DNA of 64,000 bases, taken from positions 61,663,884 through 61,727,883 of the forward strand of contig CM034547.1 in assembly GCA_020055645.1 (NCBI GenBank), in the 5' to 3' direction. The notes under the pieces were generated by a model, which saw only the letters and a program-made list of their open reading frames with translations, had not been told where the DNA came from and made no database searches. Source of the stretch: Tomocerus qinae (taxonomy: Eukaryota; Arthropoda; Collembola; Entomobryomorpha; Tomoceridae). The position numbers and the translations under genes were made by a program. Positions 1 through 12,353 of this stretch are shown here, piece after piece (position 1 is the stretch's first letter; every line of letters begins with the position of its first letter).

Positions 1-3000
1 TGGGATTTAGGGAGCACTCAAAGCATTTTTATAATTTGCAGAATAGAAACTAACTTCTGCAGTATAAACTTTGATGATTAGTATGGCTAACTTCCGACTT
101 TACAAATAAATATATAATAAATAAATAAATCTGCTATTCTTGTTATTTTCTTCATAAGTCATAAATACCATGCAACGATTTGTATATCATACAAAGCTTG
201 ATCGTATTTTTTGTCACATCAAAACTTTTGATGCGAAAAATAATCATTTTGACTTGGTTTTCAGTTTTCACTGAATTAGAGTTATTGGAAGCAAACCGCA
301 AGAATAAAAACCTTGGAGCTGACAAAGCATTATTTCTTTTCCTGACAACTGGGCGACCCTGGCCCTGGATTATCATGAAACAATATGCTAAAAGCTTAGA
401 TTATTCTGGTAGCAGATAATTCATAAGAATATTTAATTTTCAGGAGATTAAGAGCACGCGAGTGTAACGAAGGATGTTATGCGAGGTATTATAGGTTGTA
501 AGCGTAATGTGATTCTAATGGAAGAGGGAATTAAATTTGGATTAGGTCTCGGTTGCGATTATGGAAAATTTAGGAAAACTTCAGTAGTGTCCTTCGTGTA
601 ACTACAGACTCACGAAATTATTCAATGAGGCAAACCATTGATACCACTAACTGCACTAGATGATGAGTTTGATGAGGTAAAATAATGCATATATTTAATT
701 AACTTGCTATCAGTAGTCAACATCACGAAAAAGTAGAGATATTCTAGCATGAAGACAGTGTCTTCCTCCTGCAGTATTGCAAATGAGTGATGCTAGGACA
801 TGCTAACGATTTCGTCTGTATGCTATCACATTGTACACGATAGTATTGATTAGTTTAATGCTTGCATTGCGTTTGCATGTATGAGATATGCACGAGTAGG
901 GAAATAGAAACTTACCAGAGCATATCTATGAATGATGTAAATCCGTGGAAAATTCCTGTTTCTTTCTGTTTGGTTATACAATAGATTAATATGGTGATCA
1001 AGCAACCTTGTAGATCAGTAATTTGTTAATGAAGGTCGGTGTCGAGGATCACAATGAAACTTTTTTCTCTACATACATAGAGAGACAACGATTGTTAGTA
1101 TTTTCACTTTTCTGTCAGCAGAAAATATAAAAAGTGTTGACAATGTGAATTGTTTAAAGAAAAAGGTCAGGTCAAACACGGAAATGAGATTTATCGGTTG
1201 AGTGGCTTATTGACTCAGCCTAAATTCTTTAACCGAGACACTATATGCACCAGGATTTCTTAGGTACTTGTACTTATCACTAAGTGATTTAGAATCCAAG
1301 GTAAGAGACAAAGTCAGGAGAAGACTTTTGTCGAAGGAAGTGAAACGACTGAGCTGAACTGATCTATAAACATTAGAAGAAGTGATTTGGAGTCGGGTGT
1401 GAGACAATGTTTAAATGCAATGGGAAACCCGAAACCGAAGTGAAGTTCTTTTAATACTGGTAATATGTATAACTTGGGCCAGGACAGGGACAGGACAGCT
1501 AACCAGAATTCCCGTCACTCAGCTCGACACATTCTAACAATACACACTCTCAATACACAGAATTAAACTAACCTACTACTGCTACATTCAAGACTGTATT
1601 TCTTTCACAGGTATATATATATAAGATAAGACTTTTGTATAGGAATCATCTTTCTCGTTTACTTGGTAGTTCATATTCATACATGTTAAAGCTTTACATT
1701 GAAATGACAAATGAAAAACGTAGAATATGTCTTAAACGAAGTCTTCTACTAAAATAACTTAGTGTCTCAATAGAACATTACGAGAGTGTACCATTTTACG
1801 TATCGACACTACTTGAATCTAAATAGCACATAGAATGGTGGGATACACTTGAAGATACAAGTTGACTACCAGGTACTCCCTCACCAAGTAATCTGCACCT
1901 ATACGCGATGTACGGTAGAGTAAGTAGGAGATCTATGTATTTTTCTGTGTATTCAGCAAAGTGAGACCATTGTACTTTGTCATTCATCACGTAACCTACT
2001 TTGTCACACTAGTCAGCTGTCTGTTGTATTGTGCCTTTGCTTACGACTCAGTAAACTAAATTTATACTATTGAAGAGTCAAGACCTTAATTACCCATTAG
2101 ACACCGACACCAACGTCACACCACAAAAATACAATAGCTTAATATATCCTAAACTATATATATAGTGGAAATACCAAGATAATATGTTTCCCATCGATAT
2201 CAAAGTAGACTAGATGCAACAGAAAAAGAAACAAAAAATATCCGCACTGTTTTTTAATGCATGCTAAGCTTTTATTTTTCAAGTTTTTAGGTTTTCGTAT
2301 AGGTAAAGAGATACACTTCTTATGAAACATCTATTTGCAAAGGTTCGTTTCACCCAGAAGCACATGCACAAGAGCATCCTAGCTCAAAGAAACTTTTTTC
2401 AACCAACTATTCAACTCAACGAGTCTTCAACATGTTGAGACAAAGACAAACCAATGCAGAAGAATTGTATATACAATCCTCTGCTATGATCTACTAGCAC
2501 AATGGCAGATTTAGAGATGTTAGATATCATGTAGTTAGCTATGTAATGTGTTTGCTCTTTGTTTTTGGTCATGTCACATATCATTTTGAGATTGCAGTTA
2601 GTATCATATCATATTAAGGAGACGACAGAACATTACATCGTCCTCTACTATAGCAATCAAATGATAATTTGCCGCTACGACCTATAATACTAGGGCTTAT
2701 AACCTATTTGTTTACATTTTATGCTCAGATTTTCACGCTCCAGCTTTTTTCAATAGAACTCTATTTCGTTTTCTCTTTGCGACAAAGAATGATACAATCC
2801 ATGTTATTGTTGTCATCTTTTATTTTACCTCCATATTTAACATCTGTCTAATAAGTAACAACAGTAGACATTGAATCACCAGAGAAAATTCAAGTACACA
2901 GCCTAAATCTCGGCGCAGTTTGATTTAATACATTTCAGTTGAACACAAAAGTGCTTTAATAACATAAATACATTAATGGATACAAGCTGTTATAATTCTT

Positions 3001-3024
3001 TGGATTTATTACACTTGATGTTAG
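1..3024. other. Intergenic region, no gene recognised
   Basis: Only short ORFs of at most about 80 codons occur here, and none shows a family motif, splice-linked neighbours or biased composition. The sequence is AT-rich with scattered simple A/T runs. The right part is the 3' flank of the minus-strand gene ending at 3025. An exon of a gene lying further left cannot be excluded. Confidence 0.5.
3005..3010 (-). terminator. Polyadenylation signal of GDPGP1
   Basis: TTTATT on the plus strand reads AATAAA on the minus strand, 14 bases after the TGA stop at 3025. This implies a very short 3' UTR unless a signal further left is used. Confidence 0.45.
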
Positions 3025-6000
3025 TCATTTAACACTTGACTGGAGTGGAAAATCGCTCACACCATCATCTTTGTATAACGAGAGTGCGGCATGTCGTATA
3101 TTTGTGAAAGTTTCTTGACAAATTCGTTCCAACTCGAGAGATACATACTCTTCCGTCAAAGTCTCGTAAGAAAGTTCATCTAGATTTATGCATCACTGGA
3201 ATTTAGAATTCTTTTCCACATACATAAAAAGTTTACTCAGAGAGATGGACCAGAAGTAGCAATAAAGATTTTGTTTTTTAACAATGGCCTATATTATGCT
3301 ATAGGTTATTAAGATAATATTCCCTTTAATAGCTCAGTTTTTATCGATTTTGAAGTTCAGTTTTGGCATGTCTGGTATGCAATAAAACTTATTGCCCCTC
3401 TCAGAACTTGGGCAATTCAATTATAAAATGATAAAAAGACTAGATTCATTGATAATAGGTATAATTAACTTTTTTACAGGAAAAGAGAGAGCCATTAGAA
3501 GGATATTCATACCAAGATCATACCTATTCAGTGCCCTAAATAAAAAAGACTTACTTTTGATAGGAAAATGACCTCCCAATTCACATAAGGCCGGATTAAA
3601 AGCTTCACATTCCTTTGTGCCTGCGTAAATCAAATTCTAAAATTACTTCTTCAACACAGACAGTGATGCGCACAAGAAAATCTTAAAATATTATCTAGAG
3701 TTAAATTGTCTGTAGATTTAGAAATAATATCTAGAAATAATAATAATAAAGATGTAATTGATTAAGGTCAACAAACCAAAGCTGGACTCCCTGGCCCAGA
3801 TGAAAAGTCGGAGGGCGTCGAAAGTGTTTTGGGAACAATGAGACGAGCCTCTTGTAATGAAAATATTATGAGCGACATTAGTCTGCTGTAGGTATAGAAG
3901 TAGTTTGAAGGCATTTCTAATGAAATTCTCCAAGGAATCGATATCAACATTTGTTAATAGGAATGCAAAGCCCTGAGCTGGGAAGTTTCGGAGTTCTCTA
4001 CAAGGCCCCATCACAGAATGCAGTTCCTAAGTAATTTACACAAAACAGTTACACATAAATTAGTTAAAATTGTGTATATACAATGACGTATAGTTTTCCA
4101 TAGTCTCTTGCCTCTGGTCTCAAAGCAATAAAGAGGAAAAGTTATTTTAGACCATAGCAAACGACATAACGAGGAAAGTGTTCGGTTGCATAAATTTGCA
4201 AGAGAATCAAGTAATAATGAGATGCATCCAAATGCAAGTATAAAACACTATGCCTTATTTATGCTAAATGAGCCACCTACACGCTAATAAATCATGCAAA
4301 ACCGAGAAATCAACGAACCGCGTATTCTATGAACAATCGGTGCTTTAGGTAGTAGGCATGATAGTGGTGATGGTTCACTGAAGCGTATCCACACAAACTA
4401 TTGAATCCCACACGAAAATCTCTGCAAATAAACCACAACTAAAGGTTACATGATAAATTACACTCATTTGACAACTAACTTACAATCTTTGGTAAGGAAA
4501 CACATTTACATTTAATAGACAACTTAAAATATGCATCTATAGTGCTTGAATAACAAATTGTGACGAATTAGTAAATACCATATTGCGTATTATGATGACA
4601 CTTTTCTACTTTCAAACCAAAACCACAAAACTATTAGGAAGTTTCACCGGAAATTCCATCAATCATACTTAAACTATATTTACTACGAAATAAATTTATG
4701 GTTTCGGTAGAAAATGGATTAGTAAATCATCATACTAAGTAGCATAGTAGGCGCATTCTTCCCTGATTTAATTAACAGATGATGTCGTGTTAAATAATAT
4801 TGGTGATACAACAATACAGGGATTTCGCGCTTGGGGTTTTGCACAAACAAATGAAGGCACAAACCTAGATGAGTTCAAAAGAACCATTTCCACAGCCATT
4901 CGTAATCCATCGAAAGTTGCCTTTTGAGGTTGGTTCTGCTTGAGAAAAGGTGTCAGTAAGACATGTCCGTATTCTAAAGGACTCACATTTATCAATACAA
5001 AATGTTCAATTTCTTTCCCATCTGTTTTCCCAGATGTCTTCTCATCAACGCCAACGTCATCACTCAAAGATAAGTGGATATCATCACCAGTTGAACTAAT
5101 ATCATTCCACCACGGTCTCCACTTCATCAGAAACTCTTCCTCCTTTGCTTTGTTGAAATTAAAATCATCTGGATTAAACGACTGGTTTGGACTTTGAATC
5201 GTTTGCGGTTTTCGTCGTTTAGCAGCTCTGTCAGGATTCAACTGCACAACATTCAAGAAAGATATTTTAATCTCTTAAGATCCTTTAATGTTTTATGAGT
5301 CTCTAATTACTACATAAATAAATTATTGCTAATACCCAATACAAGATTCAGGCGGATGGTTGCAATTTTTCTCATTTGTGTTTAGCAAATCTTATGTAAA
5401 GTAAAGTTGCAAATAATATTATTGCGTACTTGACAACTCCCTTTATTTACATGCACCAATTTGTTTCATTCTAATTTAATCGTGTTAACTGCTAGTAATC
5501 TAAATTTATATGTTAAACAGCCAAAAGTAGCAATTGGCAATTGTAGAGCCAGTTTTGTCAATTTTTGCATGGACAAACAGCATTGAAGAAGCGTCGAGCT
5601 TTTCTACTTGCATTGGTACAAAAACGACTGCAGCACAACCATGGGAGTTCTGAGGATATTATGCAAAAGTCCTTGCAAAGCGCCACATATAGTGAAAATT
5701 TGCATTTCGTTGGCAATTCTGTTCAGTATGCACGGATTTGAAGTTACAATATCTACATTGCACCTCAGTTGTACTGCATACAGTACTTCAGAAAATAAGT
5801 TTAATATTTCTGTGTAAGATCAGAATAATCCTCACTACTGTGAATTAGAAGTCATGACATAAATAGGTGCAGATCATATACAGATATTTTCAAGGTTGTT
5901 CTGTGGAGTCAAGTATTTAAAACGTGCCTTTACTCACACACGTACTAATCGTACCCAAGAATAAAATTAAGCCGGCTAACATATTCTGGTTATACCATGG

Positions 6001-6861
6001 GTAGATATTATGAATGTGAAACTGAAGTGGGAATACGAATGCCCAGGCAGACAGATATATCACTGTCACATTTTAAAGAGTATGTAAATACGTGTAAGGA
6101 CGTCAGCTAAATGATAGAAGCTGGAAGTTATCATGTTTATGAGTTACTCTCAAACAGATATCGGGACTGCAGACTCCTGAAGACGATTGGGAAATAGTAG
6201 TATATTCTGCGGAGTGAAGTCAGTGTAGCCACATTTAATCACATCAAAATTTTCTTGGAGGTCAACGTAAGTTGCACATATTTTAAAGCAATAAAATTGT
6301 TTTGTAACAAAAGGTGACTCTTAGACTATTTTAAGCAAAATTTATTTTAATTTTCTAAGATTAAAACGCTGTATTTATTTTAATACGCACATATTTTAAT
6401 GTTAACTATGTTAAATGAAGTAGATTTATATTTGTAAGAGAATGCACTAAGTTCAAAGTTAAGTAGTAAGACTTGTTAGCAGGAATTATGCAGAGATAGA
6501 GATGTAGCAGCATAAGGAAAGTAATTAAAAATACCTGAGCAATAAATTGATATTTTCCCGGCAAAATCTTAAATGGCAATTCATGCAAAGCATATCTGAA
6601 CAATCCTTTCGAGCGAGCTTCGTCCCATAAGAATCTTAGAGTTGCATCCAAATTGTTTTCATGTCCCTCACTTAACTTCGTATTTAATTTGGGTTCATTG
6701 TCTTTATCAATGTTGTTTGCCAAGGATTTAACATCTGACAAAGTGGAGTGCGATGTCTCATTTTTAGCAGCACTTTTTGATGAACACAACGTAGACGTTT
6801 GCTCTGATTTGAGTTCAATAGTCAAATCTTTGTGGGTGTATGAAAACTCATGAAGTGTCAT
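3025..6861 (-). CDS. GDPGP1: GDP-D-glucose phosphorylase (GDPGP1-like), six exons, 425 aa
   Basis: Exons on the minus strand: 6861-6535, 5241-4865, 4421-4319, 4026-3777, 3620-3555 and 3179-3025. All junctions are GT/AG, phases agree, and the sum of 1278 nt gives 425 codons plus stop. The protein belongs to the HIT superfamily. Visible family motifs are [15 protein letters not shown] (residues 109-123), [44 protein letters not shown] (240-256, the HIT histidine cluster), FPAQGFAF, and CELGGHFP near the C-terminus. Family members split GDP-glucose with phosphate into GDP and glucose-1-phosphate through a guanylyl-histidine intermediate, in the cytosol, and are thought to clear mis-made GDP-glucose. 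The first histidine pair reads HH where other members I recall have a leucine between histidines (HLHxH). Length is slightly above the roughly 385 aa of vertebrate forms. The ATG at 6861 is the first of the open frame. The 1.3 kb first intron holds nothing I recognise. Confidence 0.9.
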
Positions 6862-7460
6862 TTTTAATACAGCCGGTTCAACACTTACGTTTAATAATAA
6901 ATATTATGTCGTTATCTCGCTAAGCAATGCAGTTGTGCCACTTCACAGAGTTTATAAAATTCTCCTATGTAATAACAACACTAAACTGCACTCCGTCTGT
7001 TCTAATGTAGACTTAAATAATCTCAATTTTTTATATAAAATGATATAGGGATTTATATTTGTTTTACTAAAAGTCAAGTATCAACAGATAGAAGAATGAT
7101 CTGTACTTTAAGAGAAGTTATTGAGTATACCCGTACACGTCATATAGGAAAGCACACACACGTGTTCTATATAGCTTCTGTTGTCTAACAACACAGTCGG
7201 TATGTTATCCTATATTCACTGGCTTGACTTAAGAAACATGAGAAGCACATTTAATCCATAGGCTTTGGCACTTGAAGAGAGTTGTGTTACTTACAAAAAT
7301 AGTTTAACTTCTGTCGCACTGTATACAAAGTTAGATTGTAGTTCTTTGTTTCAAAAATGCTGAGATTCTAAATGATTTAGCTAAACGTTAGCGCTTGTAA
7401 GGAATGGCAATGAATCCTGTGGAATATTGAAGTAATGTGTCCGATTATTGATTTAGGGAA
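6862..7460. promoter_or_regulatory. Candidate shared promoter interval between divergent genes
   Basis: About 600 bases separate the start codon of GDPGP1 (leftward) from that of the first aldose 1-epimerase (rightward). No further ORF lies here, so both 5' UTRs and core promoters should fall within it unless there are untranslated upstream exons. I see no clear TATA box or initiator that I would defend. Confidence 0.4.
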
Positions 7461-9272
7461 ATGAGTTCTTCGGATATCGAAATTGTGGAAGATACTTTCG
7501 GAGTTCTTCCAGATGAAAAATTTCCCGAGGACAAAAGTAAGGCACAAATAATCCGAAGATTCACTATTACCAACAAGTCCGGAACAAGTGTACAGGTAAA
7601 TCATCATCTTCAGATTCAATTTATCCATGACATTAATAAATTATGAAATAGATGTGTGTTGATTTCATAATATTACTTACGCAGATCATTAACTACGGGG
7701 CAACGATAACATCCCTGAAAGTTCCAGATAGAAATGGGGTTGTCGAAGATGTAGTTCTGGGATTTGAAGATATTGCAGGTACAAATAAGAAAATCCTGTA
7801 AAAATTAAGGTTCAATAATTTACTACCAGTATCACGTTATTATTTCATTACTGAATGCTAAATTAATATATTCAACAAGCTGTGGCCAAAAAATATTTCA
7901 AAAGTATTTATTGTGTAGGGTATTTGGGAGCCTATGGGAGAAACCCATATTTCGGAGCAACAATCGGGAGGGTGGCTAATAGAACTGCCAAGGGAAAATT
8001 CACTTTAGAAGGAAAAGAGTACAATGTGAGCATTAATAATGGAGAAAATCATCTTCATGGAGGTACAAATGGATTTGACAAGGTGATTTCATTTCCGAGA
8101 AATTAAATTGCATTTCCTGCACGGTGAAAACGAATCTTTTGACCAGAAATTGTTCGGTTTTTGTACAGAAATTATGGGAGTCTCACGTAGAAGGGAAGAG
8201 AATTACTTTCAGCTACGTAAGTCGAGATGGCGAGGAAGGTTATCCTGGCGAAGTTTTAGCACAAGTAACTTTTGAGCTTACCCCAGATAACCAGCTTTTG
8301 TTGGAATTTCAAGCAACTACTACTAAGCCCACTCCTATTAACATGACCAATCATTCCTACTTCAATTTATCTGGCCATGTAAGTTTAAAAAATTATACAT
8401 CATTGAGTCATTACTGCTACATTACTTTTGAGTAGATTTTACTAACCAATATATTATTTGAGATTAGACAAATGCTGACAAGATGTTGAAAGGACATCAC
8501 GTACTGCTGAATTGCAGTCATTTCACTCCTGTGGATTCATCGCTTATTGTTACAGGTACTTCAAATATAATACCTGAGAAACATCCTCATTTGAAATATT
8601 AATTACTTTACTATTGTAGTAATTTACAACTCTTTCAAATGTTTATTTTCTTTTGATTAGGGGAAATTAAGTCCGTCGAGGGAACAATTTACGACTTGCA
8701 AAAGAATAAAAACTTGCATGAATTGCTTTTGCAATTTCCGGAAGGACCAAATGGCTACGATAATAATTTTTGCATTAACAGGAACAAAGGAGAAACTGTT
8801 CGCCTTGCTGGACGGTAAATAAAAAACAATCCTTTGTTTTCAATTTGTATTTCCAATATACCTTTAGATTGTTATATGCAATCATGCTTATCGTTGCTTG
8901 TTAATAGAGTCCAGGATTCTGCTAGTGGCCGTGTTCTTGAAGTTTATACGGATCAACCTGGTGTTCAGTTTTATACATCTAATTTTCTCCCTGATAAAGA
9001 ACCCATTCCAGGAAAGAAAGGAGCTAAATATTTTAAGCATGGAGCATTTTGTTTGGAAACACAGAACTATCCAAATGCAGTCAACATGGTGAGTTTTCAA
9101 GTCATTTTTAAGCTAAGTAAATTCGTCTTTGGCCAGAAAACAATTTCGCCAGCCTTTCGAATATTGCTAATTTGATTTTCTCTTCCAGAAAAATTTCCCT
9201 GATCCAGTAGTCAATCCCGGGGCTGTCTATTCACACAAGCTATACTACCGCTTCTTCAATGCTCCGAACTAA
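7461..9272 (+). CDS. Aldose 1-epimerase (galactose mutarotase), copy A, eight exons, 369 aa
   Basis: Exons: 7461-7595, 7685-7778, 7919-8082, 8169-8378, 8468-8555, 8661-8814, 8908-9088 and 9189-9272, totalling 1110 nt with consistent phases and GT/AG ends. The enzyme interconverts the alpha and beta anomers of aldohexoses, in the cytosol, at the entry to the Leloir pathway. Family signatures in order: YGATITSLKVPDRNG, NPYFGATIGRVANR, ENHLHGG (His123), TNHSYFNLSGH (His193), GYDNNFCI (Asp264) and FCLETQNYPNAVN (Glu332). By alignment with human GALM, these four residues match its catalytic and substrate-binding His, His, Asp and Glu, so the enzyme looks active. The ATG at 7461 opens the protein close to the family's N-terminal strand. 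It is the first of a tandem pair, is divergent from GDPGP1, and is followed by AATAAA at 9414. Confidence 0.93.
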
Positions 9273-9413
9273 AGACCAAATTATAGGGAGTGATCGGGAC
9301 TAATTCTTCTTGAAAAACAACACAAAAGTAAGCAAGAAGTCCCTAGTCCCTATTCACAATCACCAGTGAATAGCTCTTGAACAATGGCAATTTAAGTTCG
9401 CCTATAAATTGTA

Positions 9414-9419
9414 AATAAA
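9414..9419 (+). terminator. Polyadenylation signal of aldose 1-epimerase copy A
   Basis: AATAAA lies 142 bases after the TAA stop of copy A. A second A-rich AATAAAA motif follows about 20 bases later. The rest of the interval to 10356 (about 0.9 kb) carries only short meaningless ORFs. Confidence 0.5.
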
Positions 9420-10356
9420 GTTTATGAAAACTGGTAATAAAAAATTAGATCATCGAAATTTGTTGTGCTAAATGAACCTAAAAGAGAAAATCGGGCTCTT
9501 AATCATGCCTTGATTGTGCCACCCAGATATCTTACATTCATATTCATACTAATTTCTGCATGCATTCGACTAATGCAACTATTTAAGTACTATCTATCAC
9601 ACACTATTAAATGCCAAACAAGCTTTAAATCATTTTCTTTCGTTCTGGTAGACAACAATAATGTTGAAACGCTATCATATCAGTTGTAATCAGTCTGGGT
9701 TCCTCTTTCTAAAAACAAATTGATGGACATAAAGAGATATAAAGAGTTCAAAGAACCTTTTGTTTAAATCGTTGCACTAAACACTTGCGATGTATTCAGT
9801 GATTAATTAAAACTGTTTTAATGAAACTATTGGCTAGGATGAGCCACACTCGCGACTGGATTAATGTTTTGCACATTCCATCGATATTTTATGACATTAT
9901 TGATGTATGGCACTATGTTTAATTTAATGTCCATAACATCAACGAGAACACAATGTAGTGTTTATTTGTTAAAACGCCCCATCAAGTGTATAAATCATTT
10001 AACAACAACGGCCTGAGGTGAACTTGAGGTTAATTGAAAGATAAGCCTAAAAAATTAAATACGCCTGCTTTGCCAATACCTGTCCATGCTTAATTTATTT
10101 AAAATTTAAGTTGTGTCATGTTACACGTTGTCTTTATACTATTCATGTGTAACTATACAGAATTTGATAAAAAGGTCATTAGTAAAGTATATAAATATAA
10201 GTAGAGCAAAACAAGATATTGTTCACAATTCTCTGCTTGCCTGACAGAAACACTTTACTGTTTAATCTGAAACACATCACAAGAAATACATTAGCCGACT
10301 GTAAATTTGCGACGCATTTAATATTTGGTCACCAACTTTTACCTTTAGTATTTCTC

Positions 10357-12353
10357 ATGTCAGTGGAAATCAAAGAAGATGTTTTTGGCTACCTGCCAGA
10401 TAAAACAAATAAGTCTCAAGCATGGATAATCAAAAAATTTACTATGTACAATACTGCGGGGACAACGGTCCAGGTATGTATACTTTTTAATGCATAATTC
10501 CTATATAGATGTAATATGCAACTGTATATAGGTATTCCTGCAATGCATTTATTTTTACCAATGATATCAATTTTACAAAAATTTGAATTCAATTTTATAA
10601 AGTTGATTTCATACGGACCAGCTATAACTTCAATAAAAGTTCCTGACAAGAATGGAGCTTTCGAAGATATTGTCCTCGGGTTCGATGACATTGCTGGTAA
10701 GGAATATTTATAATATGACACACCTGTTAAGTAATCACACATCTACGTAATTAATATAAAAAGTCCTTCTATTTAACACACTTTTTGGTATGCGAAGGAT
10801 ACTTCGGGCAGTTGGGGGAGAATCCCTACTTCGGAGCATGCATTGGAAGAGTAGCCAACAGAACTGACAAAGGAAAGTTCACTTTAGACGGTACAGAATA
10901 CAATCTGACTCTTAATGATGGAGAGAATCACCTTCATGGGGGCATTAGTGGATTTGATAAGGTAGAACTAATGAACTAATCAATTCTACTCTCAATTTAA
11001 AAATAATTCTCAATTTCTTATTCCTTCTTACATCTTGTTTGCAGAAAATATGGGAGTCTTACATTAGTGGATACAAAGTGATATTTAGCTATTTAAGTCC
11101 AGATGGCCAGGAGGGTTATCCTGGGGCTCTTTTAGCTCAGATATCCTTTGAGCTTACAAACGACAATAGACTGTTAATTGAATATCAAGCAACAGCAACC
11201 AAACCAACTCCAATCAACTTGACAAATCATTCATATTTCAACTTATCTGGTCATGTCAGTAAAAATCTCAGCCTTCTCTTTCAATTGTTTCTTGGCTGGT
11301 TTATTTATGTTACATAATTTACAGAAAAATGCAGACAAGAAGTTAATGGGGCATTATGTTTTGCTCAATGCTGACCAATATACACCCGTGGACGATAGTC
11401 TCATTGTTACAGGTGAAAATAATTTTCTTCTAACTGCTATCAGCCAGATATTGATCTATATACACCTGTAACCAATTTTAAATAGATAATTACATACAGT
11501 AGATAAAATAATACATGCATTAAAGCAAACGCATTTTACTATTAATTTTTTATCAGGGGAATTAAAAGATGTTGATGGGACAATGTTCGACCTAAGGACT
11601 AGTTCAAATCTAAATGATTTGCTCCAACAGTACCCTGAAGGTTACGATCACAATTTCTGCATCAACAGTGATCCAGAAGACGATCCTGTTCGTTTTGTAG
11701 GAAGGTAAAATATTTCTTCACTTAATCCAGTTCATGATGATCATGTAAGACAAATAAACTAATTCCTGAATTTCGAAAATCGATCAGGTATTTGCTATCA
11801 AGGATGCTGCAGAAAATCTTTTTATTTAATTTCTAAATCACTGCGATGGAATAACATTGAAATATTCTGTAATTTAGAGTTCACGATGCTGAAAGTGGGA
11901 GGGTGCTTGAAATTTACTCCGATCAACCCGGACTCCAATTTTACAGTGGAAATTTCCTACCAGCAGAAGATCAGGACCCCATCTTGGGCAAAGAAGGAGC
12001 CCGATATTTTAAGAATGGCGCATTCTGTGCAGAGACACAAAACTATCCAAATGCTATAAATGTGGTAAAAAATCATTTGCTAACAAACCCTTAACATTCT
12101 TGTACAATTATCTCTGAGCTGCACACATTCGTTCTATTTACATAATCTGTAAATTATTGTGCTTGTGCACAAATGCACCTCGTCTTCACACATGCTTATG
12201 AACTAAATTCCTTTGTTCAATGTTTTAATTTAGCCACATTTCCCTGATTCCGTTCTTCGTCCTGGATCTGTCTACTCTCACAAAATGTACTACAAATTCT
12301 CCGTATTAGCCAAAAAGACGAAAAGAGGCTCATCTTCAAGAGCAAAGAATTAA
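10357..12353 (+). CDS. Aldose 1-epimerase (galactose mutarotase), copy B, eight exons, 375 aa
   Basis: Exons: 10357-10473, 10603-10696, 10798-10961, 11045-11254, 11325-11412, 11557-11704, 11878-12064 and 12234-12353, totalling 1128 nt. Intron positions and phases are the same as in copy A, and exons 2 to 5 have identical lengths (94, 164, 210, 88 nt), so the genes are tandem duplicates. The catalytic set is kept: ENHLHGG (His117), LTNHSYFNLSGH (His187), EGYDHNFC (Asp255) and FCAETQNYPNAIN (Glu326). It differs from copy A in exons 1, 6, 7 and 8, and ends in a lysine/arginine/serine-rich tail (AKKTKRGSSSRAKN) absent from copy A. The frame stays open upstream to 10219, but the ATG at 10357 aligns with the start of copy A and is preferred. 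The function is the same anomer interconversion; a specialised substrate or tissue role is possible. Confidence 0.93.

Noticed and set aside
152..419. Overlapping ORFs on both strands of 74 and 79 codons
   Set aside because: Low-complexity hydrophobic products, no motif, no splice partners; mirror ORFs are expected by chance in AT-rich DNA.
4768..4864. Continuation of GDPGP1 exon 2 to a stop at 4768
   Set aside because: A GT donor follows at 4864 and the next exon at 4421 restores the HIT motif in phase, so the tail is intron read-through.
10219..10356. 46-codon upstream extension of aldose 1-epimerase copy B
   Set aside because: It aligns with nothing in copy A or the family; it reads as leader sequence in an open frame. 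The ATG at 10357 was taken.
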